DNA from: Clostridiales bacterium
Lineage (GTDB): Bacteria; Bacillota_A; Clostridia; Saccharofermentanales; Saccharofermentanaceae
DNA: 8,920 nt
Reading direction: 5' to 3'
Assembly: GCA_017649745.1 (NCBI GenBank)
Contig: JAGCGE010000290.1
Coordinates: forward strand, 1-8,920
Positions 1 through 6,031 of this stretch are shown piece by piece. A program made the position numbers and the translations under genes. The notes under the pieces were generated by a model that did not search any database, had not been told where the DNA came from, and was given only the letters and a program-made list of their open reading frames with translations. Numbering within the stretch: the stretch's first letter is position 1; the number at the start of each line of letters is the position of its first letter.

Positions 1-69
1 ATTAAACTTTACATCTAAATTTAATGCTGCTTCTTTTGCTTTTCTTGCCGCATCAGCTTTAGTCTCAAG
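1..69 (-). other. In-frame open continuation downstream of the 267-aa gene
   Basis: Directly after the TAA at 70-72 the same frame continues open to the window edge for 23 codons, reading LETKADAARKAKEAALNLDV and then KFN. The Ala/Lys/Asp/Glu composition matches the coiled-coil part of the gene before it, and neither other minus-strand frame stays open. There is no ribosome binding site with a usable start here. It could be the remnant of a longer protein cut short by the stop, a read-through extension, or a chance open stretch. Confidence 0.35.
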
Positions 70-873
70 TTACATATTTTCTTTATCTTTTTCTAGTCTC
101 TTAAGAGCTGCCTCACCAAATTGCTTGCCGGCTTTTTCTGCTTGTTTAGTTTTATCTACTTTTCCAAGTGTCAAATTAACTAAATCTTTATCTGTTTTTG
201 TCACTTTACTAGCCGTTTTACTAACTAAATTTTGAACGTTAGTCTCATTACTTTTATTAATTATTTCGCTCTTTGGTGTATTTTTAAACTCATTAATAAC
301 GTTACTGCCAGCTTCAATATTCTCTTTAGAAGATACCGAATTACCTTTAACCGCTTTATAAAGTAAATATCCTACACCGGCTGCAACTAATACACCACCC
401 ACTACTTTAAGAGCATTTCTTGACTTACTGTCATTTTCAGCCTGCGCTTTTGAAGCTTCCGCTAAATCTCTATCGATCTTATAATCGTTATCAAGTCTTT
501 TTTCAGCAATCTCACTCGCGTTACGATCTGCTTCACGATCATTTTTGATTCTTTCAAGTTCAACTATATTATCAGCTTCTTTACGATCTTTATAAGCCTT
601 AGTTTGAGCTTCGATTTTCTTAGCTTCAGCATTTGCTACTGCTTTTGCTGTTTTAGCCTGGGCCTTAGCAAGTTTCACAGCATTTCTTGTTTCAGCCTTC
701 ATTTCCCTTATTTTGATTTTACTAGCCTCTCTAGCTTGTCCAACCCCATAGTGTACTCTTCCGAGAGGCGTCAAAGAACCATCTTCATACTGGTATTTTC
801 TTTTTCCCCATTTCTGGCCGTCAATACCATGATGGTAAATGTCTTTAGAATGGACTAAAATTTTGTCATCCAT
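70..873 (-). CDS. GQKWG-tagged coiled-coil protein with one membrane helix, 267 aa
   Basis: The tag lies at residues 14-42 (HHGIDGQKWGKRKYQYEDGS, then LGRVHY), preceded by a longer head than in the other two tagged proteins (MDDKILVHSKDIY). Residues 46-150 are an Ala/Lys/Glu/Asp-rich coiled coil. Residues 154-174 are one Gly-rich membrane helix (ALKVVGGVLVAAGVGYLLYKA). Residues 178-267 are polar, rich in Lys, Asn, Thr and Ser, and end in EKDKENM. Soluble coiled coil plus one Gly-rich helix is a pattern seen in phage proteins that enter or line the host membrane during DNA entry; that use is inference. The TAGGAGG site upstream overlaps the stop of the SLOG gene. The frame stays open for 23 further codons after the TAA. 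Function is unknown. Confidence 0.85.
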   Translation of the reverse strand: MDDKILVHSKDIYHHGIDGQKWGKRKYQYEDGSLTPLGRVHYGVGQAREASKIKIREMKAETRNAVKLAKAQAKTAKAVANAEAKKIEAQTKAYKDRKEADNIVELERIKNDREADRNASEIAEKRLDNDYKIDRDLAEASKAQAENDSKSRNALKVVGGVLVAAGVGYLLYKAVKGNSVSSKENIEAGSNVINEFKNTPKSEIINKSNETNVQNLVSKTASKVTKTDKDLVNLTLGKVDKTKQAEKAGKQFGEAALKRLEKDKENM

Positions 874-881
874 TAAGAAGG

Positions 882-895
882 CCTCCTATCTAACC
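882..895 (-). repeat. 14-base junction repeat, copy 1 (SLOG gene end / ribosome binding site)
   Basis: On the minus strand it reads GGTTAGATAGGAGG. It holds the last codons (Val-Arg-stop) of the SLOG gene and the ribosome binding site of the 267-aa tagged gene. An identical copy lies at 3936-3949. An overlapping 11-base match (AGGAGGCCTTC, 877-887) recurs at 1470-1480 before the SLOG gene. Confidence 0.7.
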
Positions 896-1464
896 CATCT
901 ATCATGTTTACTTCCCTTTTTCGATAACTGATACTCTTTAACAGGTTTTCCTTTAGCTAAGAGTCTAGCTATATTGTTTTTGGTAGCTTTAGAACCTTCA
1001 TCAAGAGTAACTGCTAAACCTTCAGTAGCAGATCTACTCATTGCTTTATCCTTTTTAGCTAACCATTCTGGTGAATAAGGTTCGTAATTAGAATCGTAGG
1101 TTTTACTTTTCCAGTTACTGTCAGCCTGATAACGAACTTGTTTTCCAGGCCCAAAGACTGTTACCTTTTGGTAACCTAGTTCTTTTAAATAGTCTTGCAC
1201 TTGTCTATCTATACCAGGAGCATCACCTATAAGAATACTGGCTTTCTGATTAACGTAATCTTTAAGAGCACTCTTTACAGTTTCAGGCAATTGCCTATAA
1301 TACTTAGATTCAGGGTCCTGAGTTTTAGATGAACCTGATACAAATACACGCGAGGATTTTCGCTTCTTTCCTAAATCTGTGTAAGTTCCATCAGGATTTT
1401 GGAATCTGCGAACACCCCACTTTTGGCCCTTGATTCCATAGTGAATGATTACATTACCGTCCAT
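886..1464 (-). CDS. GQKWG-tagged SLOG-type nucleotide-binding protein, 192 aa
   Basis: Residues 7-36 are the shared tag (HYGIKGQKWGVRRFQNPDGT, then LGKKR). From residue 38 the protein matches the SLOG Rossmann-like superfamily, closest in pattern to the YspA/cpYpsA-related group: RVFVSGSS (39-46), ILIGDAPGIDRQVQDYL (77-93) with VTVFG (101-105) as the next strand, KDKAMSRSATEGLAVT (138-153) and GSKATKNNIARLLAKGKPV (157-175). SLOG domains bind nucleotides or NAD-derived ligands. The PGGxGTxxE motif of LOG phosphoribohydrolases is absent, which favours binding or sensing over hydrolysis. The start overlaps the terminase stop, and the ribosome binding site lies inside the terminase's last codons. 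A tag on a nucleotide-binding domain suggests a protein carried in or on the virion; anti-defence is one inferred use, entry-DNA handling another. Confidence 0.8.
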   Translation of the reverse strand: MDGNVIIHYGIKGQKWGVRRFQNPDGTYTDLGKKRKSSRVFVSGSSKTQDPESKYYRQLPETVKSALKDYVNQKASILIGDAPGIDRQVQDYLKELGYQKVTVFGPGKQVRYQADSNWKSKTYDSNYEPYSPEWLAKKDKAMSRSATEGLAVTLDEGSKATKNNIARLLAKGKPVKEYQLSKKGSKHDRWVR

Positions 1465-3197
1465 TATTCGAAGGCCTCCTTATTGTTTTTATAAACGACC
1501 CAAGCGTCAATCAAAGCTGCTACATTATCGATCTTATCTTCATATCTCATCTTATAAAGTTTTCTGTTACCGTTAGTATCTTCGTTAGCTATACAGTTTC
1601 CCATACAGAAACTCATAAGAGACTCATCAAATACAAGCATTCTTTCTCCGGCTAATTTCTTAATTTCGCCAAGAGGAACAGTCTCAGTTCTAGATCCCTG
1701 TCTTACTTTTTCAACGCCAAAACTGCCATTCTCTTCACACCATCTTTTTACAAAGTGCTCTGAGTTATAAGGGTCAAAGCCAAAGCAGACTACATTGTAT
1801 TCTCTTTCGATAATAAACGTATCGAGATCATCGTAAACTTCGTCCATGTCAAGAATTGAACCTTCAAGAACAACTAAACTTCCTTCTTCTATAAACTGAT
1901 TATATTTTTCTCTAGCAGCAAGATTAAGTTGGCCGTATGTTAAGCTAGAAATATAGCTTCTAACTTTTGTACCAAACATACCTCTACTCAAAGGAAACAA
2001 AAAAGTAAAAGCACAGAAGTCGTCACCTTGCGAGAAGTCCGCGCCAAGTGCACAAAGCATTCCTTTGTAACTCTTTGGAGTATGCAGTATTGTCTCATCA
2101 TAAGTAAAGAAATATGTGTATCCTTCTCTTGGAATGCCAAATCTTTTAGCTAATATATCGTTTTTCGTAGATGGAACATTCTCAGCACGTTCAACGTCAA
2201 GCTGATAAGCTTCATATTGTACAGTAAGTCCAAGATTAGGATTAGCCTTTCTCCACATAGCTGGGTCAGCTACTTCATCTATACTATCAAGTCTATAATA
2301 CCAAATAGATACATGAGGAGCATAATAATCACCTTTAAGAATGCTCATAAGCTCCATTTTGATTGAGTCGCCTATACCATTTCGAATTGTACCTTCGGAA
2401 CTAATAGCTATAATTAAATAATCATTAAGTTTCGAAGAACCTTGTTCGATAGCACCTACGACATCCTCACGTACATCACAAGAAAGCCACTCGTCAATAG
2501 TTGCGATCTTGTATCTAGCGCCCTGCATAGCAGAAGCTCTCATTGGTTTGACTTCAAGTATTGAATTAGTCAGTTTATTCTCGATACCTCGCTTAGTATG
2601 CATAAGTTTTTGTCTCTTTGTTCGATCCCCAGTTGTATTTTGAGGACTTCCTTCAGTTAAAAAACTAAATAACACACCACGAGCTCGAGTTATTGCCGTT
2701 ATCAGAGGGTTCATGATCTCATCAGCTTGCTTCATTGTTGGTGCTGTAGTTACTTGAAAAGTCGTTGAAGGATCAACGGTCAAGAAATAGCCTTGATGTG
2801 TTGAACCATACATAGACTTTGCAGCACCTCGAGCAACGATAAGGTATTGTTTACTCGTCAAACGCTTTTTTACGATCTTCTTAACGTAAATGTCTCTTTC
2901 CGGAATGTATACATCTCGTTCTACGAAATAATACCAACCGTAAACTTGCTCGCCCCATAGTTTAAAAGAGTCGAGAAGCTTCATATCAGAGCCATCTGTT
3001 AATGTAAGTTCGTTTTCACAAAAATCGATCCAACCAGTTACTGCATCTGGATCGTAGAAAACTCCAGGATTTGCTATAAGTCCATCGATACGGTTCATTT
3101 CCATTTCAATGGTTTGGCAAACTGGTATGTCGCCCCTCTTAACGGCATCTCTAAATTGCCCATAATAATAAGGGACAGCTGTATTAGATAATGCCAT
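1464..3197 (-). CDS. terL: Terminase large subunit
   Basis: This is the DNA-packaging motor of the phage: an ATPase that drives DNA into the prohead joined to a nuclease that cuts the concatemer. The 577 aa fit the HK97-type (Terminase_1) family. The Walker A-like motif is VARGAAKSM (121-129), a deviant P-loop with Lys127 and Ser128. Walker B is IATIDEW (231-237), with Asp235 and the catalytic Glu236. The coupling motif SSEGT is at 266-270. The RNase H-like nuclease supplies Asp387 (GADFSQGDD), Asp475 (FGFDPYN) and a C-terminal Asp in DNVAALIDAW (557-566). AAGGTGA precedes the start. The gene ends TAATG, sharing one base with the next gene. No small terminase subunit is visible in the window. 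All motor and nuclease motifs appear intact. Confidence 0.97.
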   Translation of the reverse strand: MALSNTAVPYYYGQFRDAVKRGDIPVCQTIEMEMNRIDGLIANPGVFYDPDAVTGWIDFCENELTLTDGSDMKLLDSFKLWGEQVYGWYYFVERDVYIPERDIYVKKIVKKRLTSKQYLIVARGAAKSMYGSTHQGYFLTVDPSTTFQVTTAPTMKQADEIMNPLITAITRARGVLFSFLTEGSPQNTTGDRTKRQKLMHTKRGIENKLTNSILEVKPMRASAMQGARYKIATIDEWLSCDVREDVVGAIEQGSSKLNDYLIIAISSEGTIRNGIGDSIKMELMSILKGDYYAPHVSIWYYRLDSIDEVADPAMWRKANPNLGLTVQYEAYQLDVERAENVPSTKNDILAKRFGIPREGYTYFFTYDETILHTPKSYKGMLCALGADFSQGDDFCAFTFLFPLSRGMFGTKVRSYISSLTYGQLNLAAREKYNQFIEEGSLVVLEGSILDMDEVYDDLDTFIIEREYNVVCFGFDPYNSEHFVKRWCEENGSFGVEKVRQGSRTETVPLGEIKKLAGERMLVFDESLMSFCMGNCIANEDTNGNRKLYKMRYEDKIDNVAALIDAWVVYKNNKEAFE

Positions 3198-3221
3198 ATT
3201 TAATCACCTTATACTCTTTCT

Positions 3222-3926
3222 TTAATATTTACTCATCTTCTTGATCTTCTCAAGCATTTCAGGAGTAATATTACCATAATCGTAGACGCCCTTAGTTTTT
3301 CCCTTTCCGGAAATACTATCGAGCATCTTGATCAAAGCATTACGTTTACCGCTATTGTCTATAGACAGAATGAAATCCTGTACAGCTTCATTATTAGCCT
3401 TACGTTTGCTCTTTTCTTTCTCTTTATCAACTTTTTCAGTAAGCTTTTCAGCTTTTCTGTTAAGTCTCTCGGCTTCGTTATCGGTAATCTCTCTAGCTTT
3501 ACTAAGAGCCTCTCTAATGCCATTAACATTATCGAGCATATTCTTACCAATGCTAAGTACATAAGATGCTTCTTTACCAGCAGTTTTAAATCCTTCAAGA
3601 ATTCTCTTCCCTTTAGTATACTGTTCAGTATTAAAAGCTTCTCTATACTCTTTTTCGAGTTTAGCACGATATGTTAGAGCCTTTAACTCATCATTTGTAA
3701 ACCTAGATAGATCTTCTCTCTGAATACCCCATCTGTTAGTATTTACATATGTTTTTTCGCCAAGCTGCTTAAGTCTAGCGGTACGATACACACGATCTGT
3801 TTTATTCTCGTAGTAGTCATACCGCTTTCTGCCTTCTTCAGTTAGGGTTCCATCATAATTACGATAATTACGAAAACCCCATTTCTGGCCTTTGATTCCA
3901 CTATGGACTACAACTATTTTGCCCAT
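3222..3926 (-). CDS. GQKWG-tagged phage protein with long helical body, 234 aa
   Basis: Residues 7-36 are the shared N-terminal tag, with HSGIKGQKWGFR followed by YDGTLTEEGRKRY. The rest is helical. FTNDELKALTYRAKLEKEYR (77-96) resembles the 'TNEELxxRIxRLxLExxY' helix that often follows this tag in gut-phage proteins. Residues 112-134 are a milder helix, and 137-180 a highly charged coiled coil (KAEKLTEKVDKEKEKSKRK). There is no membrane helix, signal peptide or catalytic motif. It sits directly before the terminase, with the terminase ribosome binding site in the 24-base gap. A strong TAGGAGGT site overlaps the endolysin stop. Function is unknown. A capsid-assembly, scaffold-like or portal-vertex role fits the position but is inferred. 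Confidence 0.85.
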   Translation of the reverse strand: MGKIVVVHSGIKGQKWGFRNYRNYDGTLTEEGRKRYDYYENKTDRVYRTARLKQLGEKTYVNTNRWGIQREDLSRFTNDELKALTYRAKLEKEYREAFNTEQYTKGKRILEGFKTAGKEASYVLSIGKNMLDNVNGIREALSKAREITDNEAERLNRKAEKLTEKVDKEKEKSKRKANNEAVQDFILSIDNSGKRNALIKMLDSISGKGKTKGVYDYGNITPEMLEKIKKMSKY

Positions 3927-3935
3927 TTATATGAA

Positions 3936-3949
3936 CCTCCTATCTAACC
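3936..3949 (-). repeat. 14-base junction repeat, copy 2 (endolysin end / ribosome binding site)
   Basis: It is identical to 882-895. It holds the last codons (Val-Arg-stop) of the endolysin and the ribosome binding site of the 234-aa tagged gene. Sharing coding end, stop and ribosome binding site between two unrelated upstream genes suggests a duplicated or recombined junction in front of tagged genes. Confidence 0.7.
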
Positions 3950-4914
3950 AGTTTAAGGTATTTGACAGGAACCCAGCTATTAAGATTCTTAAGCAAAGCT
4001 TCTTTAACACCTTTGTGTACTCCAACCTTAGATACATACGCAATCGTATTAATGTAAATCTTAGGAACAGCTACACCGGCGTCAGAACCACCATAGACGG
4101 CGCCCTTAAGAATTCTAACAGCACTACCCTTCTTAATTCCTTCTTCCTGAGGAACTACAGTCAGGTATCTTGTAGGAACCCAGCTATTGAGCTCTTCAAT
4201 AAGAGCGCATCTTTCATCTTTAACATTTTGAACTCTAGAAACTCTATACGGTACACCGCAGTACTTATTAGGAACCTTTGTACCCTTAGCACTTCCACCA
4301 TATACAGCGCCCTGAGCAATTGTTACTACATCTCCCGCCTTAATTACAACAGGCGCTGGTGTAACATCGCTTACATAATTAACCCAAGGAAGCTTACCAC
4401 ATCCAACCCAGTCAGGCTGATACGTAAGATCTACTTCTGCAAGACCGTCAAGCGAAGGAGCACATTCTACGTCTTTACTTCCCTTCTTGCTTACGAGCGC
4501 GCAATGGCTATAGTCTTCATTCCACATGAATTCGCCAACTTCAGCCTTAGCAAAGTCAGCCTTCTTCTTTACATCTGTACAACTTTTAGCCATATGCTCA
4601 ATACTAAAGTCGTAATCAGAATTGTAATTATTAACAGGGCCACCATATCGGTTTCCATAAAAGAGCACGCCCTTAATAGCACCAACACAATCAGCTCCGT
4701 ACCATTTGCCATTTGTAAACTGCATCAAGTACTGCTTATTGGTCTTGCTAGGATCTGTTTTGTTAGCTTTTTTATACCAGTCTCCTACAGAACCACTTCT
4801 ATTGGCCTGTTTATTAATAGCATCTTCAGTCAGGAGATAGTCAGCCATAGCTTTAGCGTATTTCTCATGACCAATGTATTCCATTAAGTCTTTAACTAGT
4901 TCCAGATTTGTCAT
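3940..4914 (-). CDS. Endolysin: NlpC/P60-type peptidase with two SH3-like repeats
   Basis: The start MTNLELVKDL is chosen for its GGAG site and its 23-base overlap with the holin. The product is 324 aa. Residues 1-180 look like an NlpC/P60 cysteine peptidase: YGADCVGAIKG supplies Cys76, and DYSHCALV supplies His137 in the position of the family's 'HVGIYIG' strand, followed by the acidic VECAPS. Such enzymes cut peptide bonds in peptidoglycan stems. A Pro/Ala/Val linker (183-189) leads to two repeats (191-254 and 260-323). Each contains GAVYGGS and ends LNSWVPxxYL, probably wall-binding modules. There is no signal peptide, consistent with holin-dependent release. An amidase rather than endopeptidase activity cannot be excluded. 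The gene ends GGTTAGATAG, which runs into the next ribosome binding site. Confidence 0.9.
   Translation of the reverse strand: MTNLELVKDLMEYIGHEKYAKAMADYLLTEDAINKQANRSGSVGDWYKKANKTDPSKTNKQYLMQFTNGKWYGADCVGAIKGVLFYGNRYGGPVNNYNSDYDFSIEHMAKSCTDVKKKADFAKAEVGEFMWNEDYSHCALVSKKGSKDVECAPSLDGLAEVDLTYQPDWVGCGKLPWVNYVSDVTPAPVVIKAGDVVTIAQGAVYGGSAKGTKVPNKYCGVPYRVSRVQNVKDERCALIEELNSWVPTRYLTVVPQEEGIKKGSAVRILKGAVYGGSDAGVAVPKIYINTIAYVSKVGVHKGVKEALLKNLNSWVPVKYLKLVR
3946..4137 (-). repeat. Endolysin wall-binding repeat 2
   Basis: This stretch codes for endolysin residues 260-323. It is the second copy of the SH3-like module, separated from the first by a five-residue linker. The shared 15-base stretch is at 3967-3981. 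The repeats are similar but clearly diverged, so the duplication is not recent. Confidence 0.75.
4153..4344 (-). repeat. Endolysin wall-binding repeat 1
   Basis: This stretch codes for endolysin residues 191-254. It shares GAVYGGS, a VP step and LNSWVPxxYL with the second copy. At DNA level the two copies share an exact 15-base stretch, aggaacccagctatt on the plus strand, here at 4174-4188. Confidence 0.75.
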
Positions 4915-5122
4915 CGGCTTTCTTCTCCTTCCAATAATTATTTGTACTAATCTGCAGAAGGGCACCAAGAAGTACGGCCAATGCAGAAATAGTGCCTACA
5001 ACCTTAGGCATCCAATCCAAACCCCAAATGTCACCGATTGTAGAGAGAAATACTACAATTGCCGGAAGAGCAATCATAGAAATATACTTAAGAATGTTGT
5101 ACCATTTATTGGAGATTTTCAT
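4892..5122 (-). CDS. Phage holin, two membrane helices, Dp-1-like
   Basis: The 76-aa protein starts MKISNKWYNILKY. It has two membrane helices (about 12-33 and 39-58, the second TISALAVLLGALLQIS) and a charged, hydrophilic tail KEKKADDKSG. The helices are joined by a short turn, DIWGLDWMPK. Size, topology and the WGL turn fit small Gram-positive phage holins, most like those grouped with the Dp-1 holin; I recall that grouping from memory. Holins collect in the membrane and open it at a set time so that the endolysin can reach the wall. The endolysin start lies inside the last 23 bases of this gene, giving the usual holin-lysin order. GGAGG precedes its start by 10 bases. Confidence 0.85.
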   Translation of the reverse strand: MKISNKWYNILKYISMIALPAIVVFLSTIGDIWGLDWMPKVVGTISALAVLLGALLQISTNNYWKEKKADDKSGTS

Positions 5123-5364
5123 TGAATCTTTTCCTCCATTCTATTAAGCTTTTGCTCAAGTTGATCAATTCTATACATCATAACAGGTATATTCTTGACC
5201 TCTTTGTTCATTTCTTCTAGCTCTTTTCGCATTCCAGTAATCTGCTCATTCATTACTGCAACGCACGCTTGAACATCGTAGACAGTCTTTCTGTGCGTAA
5301 GGACACTAGTAATAATGACACCAATAAGTGACAATACTGCCACAATAATAGCTGTATAGTCCAT
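5119..5364 (-). CDS. Small membrane/coiled-coil protein, holin-accessory (XhlA-like)
   Basis: The start MDYTAIIVAV is preferred to an ATG seven codons earlier because AGGGGGT lies between them at the right distance. The 81-aa product has one N-terminal membrane helix (about 5-24, IIVAVLSLIGVIITSVL) and a heptad-rich coiled coil (36-81, with KELEEMNKEV and YRIDQLEQKLNRMEEKI). XhlA-type holin accessory proteins have the same two parts, though with the helix at the other end. Its stop overlaps the holin start (ATGA), so the two are probably translated together. It is likely anchored in the inner membrane, assisting or regulating the holin. An antiholin is also possible. Confidence 0.7.
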   Translation of the reverse strand: MDYTAIIVAVLSLIGVIITSVLTHRKTVYDVQACVAVMNEQITGMRKELEEMNKEVKNIPVMMYRIDQLEQKLNRMEEKIQ

Positions 5365-5394
5365 ATTTCTACCCCCTTTCTCCAAAAATATGTC

Positions 5395-5733
5395 TCAATG
5401 TTGTGAGCAGTAGCACTCTAAACGCCATTCCGTCTCCTTACGGAGTTCTTTTAGGCTCTCCAATACAAAACCAGCGGAAGGTGCATCCCAACCTATTTTG
5501 ATTGTATAGAAGATGAGTGTCTTACTCATTGACTGTACATACTTATCTTCTGAAAAGTCATCCCAAGTCTCTTCAGCTCCGGTAATTACAAATGGATCTG
5601 TCGGGCCTGCGCCCAAATCGTTGAGATGAGCTAGTCCAGCATTAATAAGTGTAATCAAATCGACATCGAAAACAGGGTAAGTGTCATCAGGCCCCAACAT
5701 AGTTTTAATGCTATTCAGGATACTCTCGCCCAT
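5395..5733 (-). CDS. Head-tail connector protein, gp6-like
   Basis: This 112-aa protein is mostly helical and matches the gp6-like head-tail connector pattern seen in Firmicutes phages. It opens with ILNSIKTMLGPDDTYPVFDV (5-24), continues with LITLINAGLAHLNDLGAGP (26-44), then ETWDDF (55-60). A helical bundle follows (66-85) and the protein ends in SLKELRKETEWRLE (93-106). Proteins of this family form a ring under the portal that closes the filled head and receives the tail. A GAGGTG site precedes the start. Family assignment rests on length, helix order and the LGxGP and ETWxDF motifs; no structural comparison was possible. Confidence 0.75.
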   Translation of the reverse strand: MGESILNSIKTMLGPDDTYPVFDVDLITLINAGLAHLNDLGAGPTDPFVITGAEETWDDFSEDKYVQSMSKTLIFYTIKIGWDAPSAGFVLESLKELRKETEWRLECYCSQH

Positions 5734-5744
5734 AGTTTCACCTC

Positions 5745-6026
5745 TTACTTCTTAGTAATGAACTCAGACTTAATATACCCATTAGTACCATTAAACTCTA
5801 CAGAAGCCCAGCCTTTTTCAATTTTTGAAACCTTAATCTTCTCATCCTTCTGAAGAACGCGAATTACATTTGCCTTAAGATTAGGCTTTTCTCTGAAGTT
5901 GACCAAAGTATTTGTAATGTAAATTCCGATAACTTCCTTAGGCTCTTCCTTAATTTCAACCTTAGGTTCTTCTACTACTTCAACCTTCTTTTCAACTTCC
6001 TTTTCTACATTTTTCTTAATGGCCAT
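5745..6026 (-). CDS. Small bacterial-SH3 domain protein, 93 aa
   Basis: The start MAIKKNVEKE is set by the GGAGGT site seven bases upstream. An in-frame ATG at 6041 lies inside the HNH gene and contains that ribosome binding site, so it is rejected. Residues 1-32 are a Lys/Glu/Val low-complexity arm, with KVEVVEEPKVEIKEEP at its centre. Residues 37-91 match the bacterial SH3 pattern: VNFREKPN, then VIRVLQKDEKIKV, GWASVEFNG and a closing GYIKSEFI. Such domains usually bind peptidoglycan or mediate protein contact. Here the domain stands alone with no catalytic partner and no signal peptide, between the HNH and connector genes, so a virion-surface or assembly role is more likely than lysis. That role is inference. 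Confidence 0.8.
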   Translation of the reverse strand: MAIKKNVEKEVEKKVEVVEEPKVEIKEEPKEVIGIYITNTLVNFREKPNLKANVIRVLQKDEKIKVSKIEKGWASVEFNGTNGYIKSEFITKK

Positions 6027-6031
6027 TTCTA

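Noticed and set aside
3222..3926. The 234-aa tagged protein as a small terminase subunit, from its place just before the large subunit
   Set aside because: There is no helix-turn-helix at the N-terminus, which is occupied by the tag, and its two relatives lie after the terminase with unrelated bodies.
3892..4887. A 331-codon open frame on the plus strand opposite the endolysin
   Set aside because: It is antisense to a gene with clear peptidase and repeat motifs, has no ribosome binding site, and its translation is an Asn/Ser/Ile/Arg-rich mix with no family resemblance. It is a codon-usage shadow.
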